Source of the DNA: Burkholderiales bacterium
GTDB lineage: Bacteria > Pseudomonadota > Gammaproteobacteria > Burkholderiales > Burkholderiaceae_C
NCBI GenBank assembly: GCA_021414305.1
Contig: JAIOOS010000016.1
Coordinates: forward strand, 1-52,247
DNA: 52,247 nt
Direction of reading: 5' to 3'
Positions 1 through 7,718 of the stretch are shown here, one piece after another. The translations under genes were made by a program, and so were the position numbers. Under the pieces are notes generated by a model, which saw nothing but the letters and a program-made list of their open reading frames with translations, was not told the origin of the DNA and searched no databases. The number at the start of each line of letters is the position of its first letter. Position 1 is the stretch's first letter.

Positions 1-1
1 C

Positions 2-136
2 AAGATATACGCCAACGAAGGCGTCGCCCAGGTGATTTTTCTGGAATCCGATCCCGATGACGTCTGCGAGACTTCGTATAAAGACCGCGGTGGCAAGTAC
101 CAGGGCCAGCAGGGCGTTACCCTGCCTAAAATCTAG
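2..136 (+). CDS. dcd: dCTP deaminase, C-terminal part (partial)
   Basis: The reading frame is open from the window edge to a TAG at 134-136 and encodes the last 44 residues of a protein; the start lies outside the window. The tail, with the stretches [16 protein letters not shown] and LPKI at the end, matches my recollection of the C-terminus of proteobacterial dCTP deaminase, which converts dCTP to dUTP for dTMP synthesis. The catalytic part is not in the window, so activity cannot be judged. The decarboxylase gene follows in the same direction after 78 bases. Confidence 0.8.
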   Translation, partial: KIYANEGVAQVIFLESDPDDVCETSYKDRGGKYQGQQGVTLPKI

Positions 137-214
137 CGCGCGTGAGCGAGTTCCATTCTACCGATGCCGCCGGCCTGTGCGCCGCGCGGTTGCCGCTATT
201 CTAAGGAGTCCGGC

Positions 215-2479
215 ATGAAATTCCATTTTCCGGTCATCGTCATCGACGAAGATTTTCGCTCCGAGAACGCGAGCGGTCTCGGCATACGCGCGCTGACCAA
301 GGCAATCGAAGACGAGGGCGTCGAAGTCATTGGTGTTACGACTTACAACGACCTTTCGCAGTTCGCCCAGCAGCAATCGCGCGCCTCCGCGTTCATCCTG
401 TCGATCGACGACGAAGAGTTCACGCCGGGGCCCGAAATCGACCAGGCGGTGCTGAACCTGCGCGCCTTTATCGAGGAGATCCGTTTCCGCAATTCGGAAA
501 TCCCCATCTACCTCTACGGCGAAACCAAGACCTCCCGGCACATCCCCAACGACATCCTGCGCGAACTGCACGGCTTTATTCACATGTTCGAGGACACGCC
601 GGAGTTCGTCGCCCGGCACATCATCCGCGAGGCGCGCAGCTACCTCGACGGCGTGGCCCCGCCGTTCTTCCGCGCCCTGGTCGACTATGCGCAGGACGGC
701 TCGTACTCATGGCACTGCCCCGGCCATTCCGGCGGCGTTGCCTTCCTGAAGAGCCCGGTGGGCCGCATGTTCCACCAGTTCTTCGGCGAGAACATGCTGC
801 GCGCCGACGTCTGCAATTCGGTCGACGAGCTCGGCCAGCTGCTCGACCACACCGGCCCGGTGGCGGCGAGCGAGCGCAACGCGGCGCGGATCTTCAACGC
901 CGACTACTGCTACTTCGTCACCAACGGCACCAGCACCAGCAACAAGATGGTCTGGCACCACACGGTGGCGCCGGGCGACGTGGTCGTGGTCGATCGCAAC
1001 TGCCACAAGTCGATCCTGCACGCGATCATCATGACCGGCTCGATTCCGGTGTTCCTGCCGCCGACGCGCAACCACTACGGGATCATCGGCCCGATCGGCC
1101 AGGAGCATTTCACGCGCGAATCGATCCGCGCCAAGATCGCCGCCCATCCGCTGCTTCAAGGCGTGGACGCCGCCAAGGTGAAGCCGCGGATCCTGACGCT
1201 GACGCAGAGCACCTACGACGGCGTGCTCTACAACACCGAGACCATCAAGCACGAGCTCGACGGCTACATCGACACGATGCACTTCGACGAGGCATGGCTG
1301 CCGCACGCCGCGTTCCACCGCTTCTACGGCGCGTTCCACGCGATGGGCAAGAACCGGCCGCGGCCGAAGAGCCAGATCGTCTTCGCCACCCAGTCCACGC
1401 ACAAGCTGCTCGCCGGCATCAGCCAGGCTTCGCAGGTGCTGGTGCAGGACTCGAAGACGCGCAAGCTCGACCCGCACCTCTTCAACGAGGCCTACCTGAT
1501 GCACAGCTCGACGAGCCCGCAGTACGCGATCATCGCGTCGTGCGACGTCTCGGCGGCGATGATGGAAGCGCCCGGCGGCCGCGCCCTGGTGGAGGAGAGC
1601 ATCTCCGAGTCGCTCGACTTCCGGCGGGCGATGAGAAAGGTCGACGGCGAGTACGGCAAGGACTGGTGGTTCAAGGTCTGGGGGCCGGAGAAGCTGGCCC
1701 CCACGGGCATCGGCACCAGCGCCGACTGGATGCTCAAGGCCAATGCCAAGTGGCACGGCTTCGGCAACCTGGCCGAGGGCTTCAACCTGCTCGATCCGAT
1801 CAAGTGCACGTTGATCACGCCGGGGCTCGACGTGTCAGGCAAGTTCGCGAAGACCGGCATTCCGGCCGCGATCGTCACCAAGTACCTGGTGGACCACGGC
1901 GTGGTGGTCGAGAAGACCGGCCTCTATTCGTTCTTCATCATGTTCACGATCGGCATCACCAAGGGCCGCTGGAACACGCTGCTCACGGCGCTGCAGCAGT
2001 TCAAGGACGACTTCGACCGCAACCAGCCGTGCTGGAAGGTCATGCCCGAATTCACCGCGGCGCATCCGAAGTACGAGCGAGTGGGCTTGCGCGATCTCTC
2101 GCAGAGCATCCACGAGTTCTACGCCAAGGACGACATCGCCCGCCTGGTGACCGACATGTACACCTCGGCGATCGTGCCGGCGATCAAGCCTAGCGACGCC
2201 TTCGCCTGCATCGCCCACGGCAAGACCGAGCGCGTCGGCATCGACCGGCTCGAGGGCCGGATCTCGACGACGCTGCTGACGCCTTACCCGCCGGGCATTC
2301 CGCTGCTGATCCCGGGCGAGGTGTTCAACAAGAAGATCGTCGACTACCTGAAGTTCACCCGCTCGTTCAACAAGGCCTTCCCGGGCTTCGACACCGACGT
2401 GCACGGCCTGATGTCGATGGTCGAGCTCGAAGGGGTCGGCATCGAGGACGGGCAGTACTTCGTCGACTGCGTGCGCTGA
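215..2479 (+). CDS. adiA: Arginine/lysine/ornithine decarboxylase (AdiA-like, PLP-dependent)
   Basis: A 754-residue fold-type I PLP decarboxylase of the large bacterial Arg/Lys/Orn family. It has an N-terminal receiver-like wing domain (about residues 1-125), then the PLP domain with VVVDRNCHKS and the cofactor lysine in QSTHK (K397), and a C-terminal domain. The length is close to that of E. coli AdiA (about 755) and longer than lysine decarboxylases (about 715), so arginine is the best substrate guess, but substrate cannot be read with certainty. I chose the ATG at 215 because AAGGAG lies at 203-208; the frame stays open upstream to 164. No antiporter gene is adjacent, so an acid-resistance role is not implied. 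A biosynthetic polyamine role is equally possible. Confidence 0.88.
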   Translation: MKFHFPVIVIDEDFRSENASGLGIRALTKAIEDEGVEVIGVTTYNDLSQFAQQQSRASAFILSIDDEEFTPGPEIDQAVLNLRAFIEEIRFRNSEIPIYLYGETKTSRHIPNDILRELHGFIHMFEDTPEFVARHIIREARSYLDGVAPPFFRALVDYAQDGSYSWHCPGHSGGVAFLKSPVGRMFHQFFGENMLRADVCNSVDELGQLLDHTGPVAASERNAARIFNADYCYFVTNGTSTSNKMVWHHTVAPGDVVVVDRNCHKSILHAIIMTGSIPVFLPPTRNHYGIIGPIGQEHFTRESIRAKIAAHPLLQGVDAAKVKPRILTLTQSTYDGVLYNTETIKHELDGYIDTMHFDEAWLPHAAFHRFYGAFHAMGKNRPRPKSQIVFATQSTHKLLAGISQASQVLVQDSKTRKLDPHLFNEAYLMHSSTSPQYAIIASCDVSAAMMEAPGGRALVEESISESLDFRRAMRKVDGEYGKDWWFKVWGPEKLAPTGIGTSADWMLKANAKWHGFGNLAEGFNLLDPIKCTLITPGLDVSGKFAKTGIPAAIVTKYLVDHGVVVEKTGLYSFFIMFTIGITKGRWNTLLTALQQFKDDFDRNQPCWKVMPEFTAAHPKYERVGLRDLSQSIHEFYAKDDIARLVTDMYTSAIVPAIKPSDAFACIAHGKTERVGIDRLEGRISTTLLTPYPPGIPLLIPGEVFNKKIVDYLKFTRSFNKAFPGFDTDVHGLMSMVELEGVGIEDGQYFVDCVR

Positions 2480-2500
2480 GGCGGCTTCAGGCCTCGGCGC
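2473..2500. terminator. Bidirectional hairpin between convergent genes
   Basis: Ten paired positions (2473-2482 with 2491-2500, one G-T pair) and an 8-base loop span the stop codons of the decarboxylase and of fabI, which converge here with only seven bases between them. There is no clear T-run on either side, so it may stop transcription only weakly or protect 3' ends. Confidence 0.5.
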
Positions 2501-3272
2501 CCAGCGCCATGGCGTGGCTGAAGCCCGCGTCGACGTAGGTGATCTCGGAGGTGACGCCGGCCGCAAGGTCGGAGAGCAGGAAAGCGGCAACGTTGCCGAC
2601 GTCGTCGATCGTCACGTTGCGGCGCAGCGGCGCGGTCCGCTCGACCACGTCGAGGATCTTGCCGAAGCCCTTGATCCCGGAAGCCGCCAGCGTCTTGATC
2701 GGCCCGGCTGAGATGCCGTTCACCCGCACCCCGCGCGGGCCCAGGCTGGTCGCCAGGTAGCGGACCGAAGCTTCGAGCGAGGCCTTGGCCAGGCCCATGG
2801 TGTTGTAGTTGGGAACGCTGCGCTCGGCCCCCAGGTAGGTGAGGGTGAGGAGGGCGGCGGTCGGGGTCAGGCGAGGCGCCGCCGCTTTCGCCAGCGCCGG
2901 GAAGCTGTAGCTCGAGATGTCGTGGGCGATCTTGAACCCCTCGCGCGACAGGCCCTCGAGGAAGTCGCCGGCGATCGCCTCCTTGGGCGCGTAGCCGATC
3001 GAGTGGACGAAGCCGTCGAAGGTCGGCCAGGTCTCGCCGAGGGCGGCGAACAGGGCGTCGATCTGGGCGTCGTCGGCGACGTCGCAGTCGTAGACCAGGG
3101 TCGAGTCGAATTCGGCGGCGAACCCGGCGACCCGCTCGCGAAAGCGCTCGCCCTGATAGCTGAAGGCCAGCTCGGCCCCTTCCCGGCGGCAGGCGCGGGC
3201 GATGCCGTAGGCGATCGAGCGGTTGGACAGGACGCCCGTGATCAGGAAGCGTTTGCCGGCGAGAAATCCCAT
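2487..3272 (-). CDS. fabI: Enoyl-[acyl-carrier-protein] reductase (NADH), FabI
   Basis: A 261-residue short-chain dehydrogenase that performs the last reduction of each fatty-acid elongation cycle. The atypical FabI nucleotide motif [13 protein letters not shown] lies near the N-terminus. The catalytic Tyr and Lys fall at Y156 and K163 with a second Tyr at Y146, the same numbering I recall for E. coli FabI. Positions known from E. coli triclosan-resistance mutants, G93, M159 and F203, all carry the wild-type residue, so triclosan sensitivity would be expected; this is inference. The gene stands alone, converges with the decarboxylase, and shares a 146-base upstream region with the divergent hybrid kinase. 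Confidence 0.96.
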   Translation of the reverse strand: MGFLAGKRFLITGVLSNRSIAYGIARACRREGAELAFSYQGERFRERVAGFAAEFDSTLVYDCDVADDAQIDALFAALGETWPTFDGFVHSIGYAPKEAIAGDFLEGLSREGFKIAHDISSYSFPALAKAAAPRLTPTAALLTLTYLGAERSVPNYNTMGLAKASLEASVRYLATSLGPRGVRVNGISAGPIKTLAASGIKGFGKILDVVERTAPLRRNVTIDDVGNVAAFLLSDLAAGVTSEITYVDAGFSHAMALGAEA

Positions 3273-3418
3273 CGTGGGCTCCGGGAGCGGGGGAGGCGGC
3301 GAATTCTTGCATGGGCCCCTGTTCGACCTGACGAACGGAATGCGGATTCGGGTCCGCCCTGCCTAGCGTTCGAAGGCGGCCGTGGCACGATTCGAAGCGG
3401 CGGCACCGGAGAAGCGTA

Positions 3419-5302
3419 GTGAGCAGCGTCTTCGCATTCCTTCGCCATTCCGGCGACCGGCAACTCGAGCGGGAGTTCAAGGAGCTCTACCAGGAGCCGA
3501 ACGTCCGCTACGCAAGATTCGGGGTCCTGCTGGCCGTTGCGGGCTTCGGTGGCTTCCACGCAATGGATGTAGCTGCCGGGAGAGTGCCGGCGATGGACTG
3601 GGCCGGGGCCGCCAGGCTGGGACTCACGCTCATGTTCGCCGGAGCGGCCGTCCTGATCGTTCACTGCCGCGAGTTCGTGCTCAGGTTCTACACGCCCCTG
3701 GCCAACGTCTTCTTCTTCGTGGCGGTCCAGGGTGCCGCCCTTCTGCCGATCGCCGTTCACGGAAACCGTTCGAATACCGAGTTCTACTGGAGCCTGAACG
3801 CGTCGCTTGTCACCGCGATCATCGTCATCTACGGCTTCAGCAGGCTCACCGCCAGAAATACCGCTGTCGTCGTGGTGGCGGGTTGCGCCACCGGCGTCGC
3901 CACGACCGCCTTCGCACCCTTCTTCGATTTGTACTATTTCGGCCGGCTTGTTCTGCACCTGGCGATCGTCAACATCGCCTCGTTCTCCCTACGGCAGAGC
4001 GTCGAAGGCCGCGAGCGCGACCTGTTTCTGCTTGCCAAGGACAACCTGAGGAAGAACATCTACGCGAAGGAGCTCGAAGTCGCGAAGGCGCGGGCCGAGG
4101 AAGCCGACAAGGTCAAGATGCGGTTCCTGGCGAACATGAGCCACGAGTTCCGAACGCCCATCAGCGGCGTCGTGCAGACGTTGGAGGTAGTTCGTCGCAC
4201 GGCCGACGCCGAGGTGGCGCGACTGGTCGCCAAGGCGGTGGAATCGAGCAACGCCTTCCTGAGCACGATCAACAGCATCCTCGACTACACGCGCTGGTCG
4301 CAGGAGGGTCTTTCGCCCGCGCCCTCGTGCGTCAGCGTTGCCGCGGCCGTGCGGCGAGTCGTGGCCCGTCATCGCCAGGCCCTCTCACGACGCGGACTGG
4401 CGCTGCACCTTCGTCTGGACCTCACCGATTCGGAGGACTATGTGAAGGTCGACGAAGTCATGCTGGGAGAAGTGCTCGGCAAGGTGCTGGACAACGCCAT
4501 CAAGTTCACCCGGTCGGGTCGGGTCGACTTCGCCGTCGAGCTGAAACGCCTGCCGGATCAGGGCGATTCGGCGGTTTCGATCGATGTCGTCGTTGCCGAT
4601 ACGGGGATCGGAATCCCCGCCGATGCGCAGCCTCTCCTCGGCACCGCCTTCTATCAGGTCGACAGCGACAGCAACCGGATGAACGAGGGCACGGGACTCG
4701 GCCTGGCCATCGTCGCCCGGCTGGTTTCGGCGTTGGGCGGGACATGGAGCGTCTCGAGCATCGAGGGCCAGGGGACGACGGTGCGCCTCAGCCTGCCGGT
4801 GGAGGTTGCGCGCAGGCCCGCCGGGGCCCGAGACGCGTCCTTTCGGAATCTTGACTTTCGCCACCACGAGATCCTGCCGCTCGCAGGCAACGTTTTGCTC
4901 GTGGAGGACAACGATCTGAACGCGGACCTGGCCAGGGACTTGCTGAGCGTGATGGGGCTCGATGTGACCCGGGTGGCCGACGGCAGGCAAGCCACCGGCG
5001 CCGTGGGGCTGGGGAGCTTCGACCTTGTTCTCATGGACTGCCAGATGCCCGTCATGGATGGCTATGAGGCAACCCGGACGATCCGCAGGCTCGAGGCGGA
5101 ACGCGGCACGCGCCGAGTTGCTATCGTCGCCGTGACTGCCAACGCGCTGGCCGGAGACCGGGAAAGGTGCCTGGAGGCTGGCATGGACGACTACCTTGCC
5201 AAACCCTACACCGCCGACCAGCTGCGGGAAGTGCTGACGACTTGGCTCCCGGAGCGGGCCAGGACCTCGGCCCGGGCGTCCTCGACGGTGACGGCGCCCT
5301 AG
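3419..5302 (+). CDS. Orphan hybrid sensor histidine kinase with receiver domain
   Basis: A 627-residue membrane kinase. Roughly residues 30-190 hold about six hydrophobic segments without a large extracellular loop. A short coiled stretch then leads to the HisKA box with H242 in SHEFRTP, a HATPase domain (N-box LDNAIKF, DTGIGIP, GTGLGLAI) and a C-terminal receiver with phospho-acceptor D540 in LMDCQMP and the conserved KPY. The GTG start at 3419 has GGAGAAG just upstream. No partner regulator or output gene is nearby, so its phosphorelay partner (Hpt or regulator) must be elsewhere. The signal is unknown; the compact membrane sensor could detect a membrane or small-molecule cue. Confidence 0.88.
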   Translation: MSSVFAFLRHSGDRQLEREFKELYQEPNVRYARFGVLLAVAGFGGFHAMDVAAGRVPAMDWAGAARLGLTLMFAGAAVLIVHCREFVLRFYTPLANVFFFVAVQGAALLPIAVHGNRSNTEFYWSLNASLVTAIIVIYGFSRLTARNTAVVVVAGCATGVATTAFAPFFDLYYFGRLVLHLAIVNIASFSLRQSVEGRERDLFLLAKDNLRKNIYAKELEVAKARAEEADKVKMRFLANMSHEFRTPISGVVQTLEVVRRTADAEVARLVAKAVESSNAFLSTINSILDYTRWSQEGLSPAPSCVSVAAAVRRVVARHRQALSRRGLALHLRLDLTDSEDYVKVDEVMLGEVLGKVLDNAIKFTRSGRVDFAVELKRLPDQGDSAVSIDVVVADTGIGIPADAQPLLGTAFYQVDSDSNRMNEGTGLGLAIVARLVSALGGTWSVSSIEGQGTTVRLSLPVEVARRPAGARDASFRNLDFRHHEILPLAGNVLLVEDNDLNADLARDLLSVMGLDVTRVADGRQATGAVGLGSFDLVLMDCQMPVMDGYEATRTIRRLEAERGTRRVAIVAVTANALAGDRERCLEAGMDDYLAKPYTADQLREVLTTWLPERARTSARASSTVTAP

Positions 5303-5387
5303 GCTTGCGAACCCAGCGCGCGCCCCGATTTGGGTGCCTCCGGAGCAGCGCGTAGCCCGGGCCCCGGCCACTTGACAGACTCGCGGC

Positions 5388-5416
5388 TTGCCGGTAGTCG
5401 CGTGAATTGATACAAT
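5388..5416 (+). promoter_or_regulatory. Sigma70-type promoter of the rimP operon
   Basis: TTGCCG at 5388-5393 and TACAAT at 5411-5416 are separated by exactly 17 bases. The predicted start near 5423 gives a leader of about 130 bases before rimP, which contains an early terminator hairpin. A separate TTGACA at 5372 is too far from this -10 box to pair with it. Confidence 0.65.
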
Positions 5417-5441
5417 TCCGGTTTTCCCAGATAGCGTCAAG

Positions 5442-5469
5442 TGGGCGGATCTTCCGGCCCATTTTTTTT
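5442..5469 (+). terminator. Intrinsic terminator in the rimP leader (candidate attenuator)
   Basis: TGGGC plus GGA pair with TCC and GCCCA around a 3-base loop with one bulged G, followed at once by eight T residues (5462-5469). It sits about 20 bases after the predicted start of the rimP transcript and about 85 bases before the rimP ATG. It therefore acts on the operon's own leader rather than on the upstream kinase mRNA alone. Premature terminators ahead of rimP are known from comparative work in proteobacteria (rimP leader). Confidence 0.65.
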
Positions 5470-5554
5470 GGCTGATCGCTTTTCAGAGTCCTTTTTGCAC
5501 AGTTCGCAGACCGTCAACGCCACCTCGCAGCCGCAGGCACCGTTCGCCACCGCC

Positions 5555-6190
5555 ATGAGTCAGCACGCCGACATCGAAACCACTGTCCGCGGGCTCGGCT
5601 ACGACCTGGTCGAGGTGGAGCGGGCCGCGGGCGGATTGCTGCGCGTGACGATCGACCATCCGGCAAGCAGTGGGCCCGAGCGCTTCATTCAGGTCGACGA
5701 CTGCGAGAAGGTGACGCGGCAGCTCCAGCACGTGCTGGAGGTGGACGGCGTCGCCTACGAGCGGCTCGAGGTCTCCTCGCCCGGGCTCGACCGGCCGTTG
5801 AAGAATGCCGCCGACTTCGCCCGGTTTGCCGGCCACGACGTCGAGGTGAGCCTGAAGGTGCCGTTCAAGGGCCGCAAGCGCTTCCGCGGCGAGCTGCTCG
5901 CGAACGGCGACGGCTGGCGCCTGGTGCTGGCTCCGACGGCCGCCAAGGCCGCGGCCAAGAAGCACGCGGCCAGCCGGTCGGCGCAGGCGCGGGCCGCAGC
6001 GGCCGGCCCGCTGCCGGCGGCGAGCGAGGCCGGCGAAGAAGTGAAGGTGCTGGACTTTTCCCTGGACGAGGTGCGCGAAGCGCGCCTGGTGCCGGTGATC
6101 GATTTCAAGGGGCGCCGGTTCGCGCCCCAGGGTGCGGCGGCTCACGAGGCCGGGGCGCAGGACGAGATGGACGGAGGTCGTATTCAATGA
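5555..6190 (+). CDS. rimP: Ribosome maturation factor RimP
   Basis: RimP helps assemble the 30S subunit and heads the conserved nusA operon. I chose the ATG at 5555 because homology begins with [16 protein letters not shown]; the frame is open further upstream to 5441 but that part overlaps the leader terminator. The protein has 211 residues, long for the family (about 150-170). The N-terminal alpha/beta domain covers roughly 1-80 with the signature SSPGLDRPL. The C-terminal SH3-like domain is split by an Ala/Lys-rich segment at about 128-162 before it resumes with [11 protein letters not shown]. The stop overlaps the nusA start by four bases, indicating translational coupling. Confidence 0.93.
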   Translation: MSQHADIETTVRGLGYDLVEVERAAGGLLRVTIDHPASSGPERFIQVDDCEKVTRQLQHVLEVDGVAYERLEVSSPGLDRPLKNAADFARFAGHDVEVSLKVPFKGRKRFRGELLANGDGWRLVLAPTAAKAAAKKHAASRSAQARAAAAGPLPAASEAGEEVKVLDFSLDEVREARLVPVIDFKGRRFAPQGAAAHEAGAQDEMDGGRIQ

Positions 6191-7710
6191 ACCGTGAACT
6201 GTTGATGCTGGTGGACGCGATCTCGCGCGAGAAGAGCGTCGACCTCGAGATCGTCTTCCAGGCGGTCGAGGCCGCGCTCGCTTCGGCCTCGAAGAAGCTG
6301 CAGGGCGGCGAGGTCGACATCCGCGTGTCGGTCGACCGCGAAACCGGCGAGTACGAGACCTTCCGTCGCTGGCACGTCGTGCCGAACGAGGCGGGTCTCC
6401 AGCTGCCCGATTCCGAGGTGCTGCACTTCGAGGCCGTCGAGCAGATCGCCGACATCGAGGTCGACGACTACATCGAGGAGCAGATCGAGTCGGTCTCGAT
6501 CGGCCGGATCGGCGCCCAGGCGGCCAAGCAGGTGATCCTGCAGAAGATCCGCGACGCCGAGCGCGAGCAGCTGCTGACCGATTTCCTCTCGCGTGGCGAG
6601 AAGATCTTCATCGGCACCGTCAAGCGCCTCGACAAGGGCGACGTGATCGTCGAGTCGGGCCGGATCGAGGGGCGCCTGCGCCGCTCGGAGATGATCCCGA
6701 AGGAAAACCTGCGCACCGGCGACCGGGTCCGCGCCTACATCGCCGAGGTCGACCCGACCCTGCGCGGGCCGCAGATCCTGCTGTCGCGCTCGTCGCCCGG
6801 CTTCATGATCGAGCTGTTCGCCCAGGAAGTGCCCGAGATCGAGCAGAAGCTGCTCGAGATCAAGTCGTGCGCCCGGGATCCCGGCTCGCGCGCCAAGATC
6901 GCGGTGCAGTCGCACGACAAGCGGGTCGACCCGATCGGCACCTGCGTCGGCGTGCGCGGCAGCAGAGTCAACGCCGTGACCAACGAGCTGGCCGGCGAGC
7001 GCGTCGACATCGTGCTCTGGTCGGAGGACCCCGCGCAGTTCGTGATCGGCGCGCTGGCGCCGGCGAACGTGCAGTCGATCGTCGTCGACGAAGAGCGCCA
7101 TGCCATGGACGTCGTGGTCGACGAGGAAAACCTCGCGATCGCGATCGGCCGCGGCGGCCAGAACGTGCGCCTCGCCTCCGAGATGACCGGCTGGCGCATC
7201 AACATCATGACCGCCGAGGAGTCGGCGTCGAAGCAGGCCAACGAGTCCGACTCGGTGAGAAAGCTCTTCGTCGACAAGCTCGACGTCGACGCCGAAGTCG
7301 CCGACATCCTGATCGCCGAGGGCTTCGCCAGCCTCGAGGAAGTGGCCTACGTGCCGATGCAGGAAATGCTCGAGATCGAGAGCTTCGACGAGGACACCGT
7401 CAACGAGCTGCGCGCCCGCGCCAAGCAGGCGCTGCTGACGATGGAGCTGGCAAAGGCGGAAAATGCGGGCGAGGTCTCGCAGGACCTGAACGACTTCGAC
7501 GGCCTGACGCCCGAGCTGATCGCCAAGCTGAACGTCGGAGGCGTGAACAGCCTCGACGACCTCGCCGACCTCGCGGTCGACGAGCTCACGGAGATGACGC
7601 AGGTCGACGCCGACACGGCGAAGGACCTGATCATGAAGGCGCGTGAACACTGGTTCACCGCTGCCGAAACGCAAGAAGCGGCGACGCAAGAAGCCGCAAC
7701 GCAAGGATAG
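6187..7710 (+). CDS. nusA: Transcription termination/antitermination factor NusA
   Basis: A 507-residue NusA that binds RNA polymerase and nascent RNA, affecting pausing, termination and antitermination. An N-terminal polymerase-binding domain (1-125) precedes the S1 domain (around [16 protein letters not shown]), two KH domains ([13 protein letters not shown], then [14 protein letters not shown]) and two C-terminal acidic repeats built on helix-hairpin-helix folds (about 350-490). It starts inside the rimP stop (ATGA) and is followed after eight bases by infB. The last residues are a short tandem repeat of ATQEA, which is not part of the conserved fold and may vary in copy number. Confidence 0.97.
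   Translation: MNRELLMLVDAISREKSVDLEIVFQAVEAALASASKKLQGGEVDIRVSVDRETGEYETFRRWHVVPNEAGLQLPDSEVLHFEAVEQIADIEVDDYIEEQIESVSIGRIGAQAAKQVILQKIRDAEREQLLTDFLSRGEKIFIGTVKRLDKGDVIVESGRIEGRLRRSEMIPKENLRTGDRVRAYIAEVDPTLRGPQILLSRSSPGFMIELFAQEVPEIEQKLLEIKSCARDPGSRAKIAVQSHDKRVDPIGTCVGVRGSRVNAVTNELAGERVDIVLWSEDPAQFVIGALAPANVQSIVVDEERHAMDVVVDEENLAIAIGRGGQNVRLASEMTGWRINIMTAEESASKQANESDSVRKLFVDKLDVDAEVADILIAEGFASLEEVAYVPMQEMLEIESFDEDTVNELRARAKQALLTMELAKAENAGEVSQDLNDFDGLTPELIAKLNVGGVNSLDDLADLAVDELTEMTQVDADTAKDLIMKAREHWFTAAETQEAATQEAATQG
7669..7706 (+). repeat. 15-base tandem repeat at the 3' end of nusA
   Basis: Copies begin at 7669, 7684 and 7699; the third is partial. Each starts ACGCAAG and encodes the unit TQEAA in the NusA tail. 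The 15-base period keeps the reading frame, so gain or loss of a copy would change only tail length. Confidence 0.75.
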
Positions 7711-7718
7711 ACATACCT

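Noticed and set aside
2487..3480. Possible larger product on the minus strand covering fabI and beyond.
   Set aside because: Only the fabI frame has domain motifs; the longer frame is a shadow with Arg/Pro/Gly-rich composition.
5372..5416. TTGACA at 5372 as the -35 box of the rimP promoter.
   Set aside because: It is 33 bases from the TACAAT box, too far to function together; TTGCCG at 5388 has the correct spacing.
6184..7704. A 506-codon open frame on the minus strand opposite nusA.
   Set aside because: It mirrors nusA almost end to end, has an Arg/Leu/Asp/Val/His-rich composition typical of antisense frames in GC-rich DNA, and has no recognisable domain or ribosome site.
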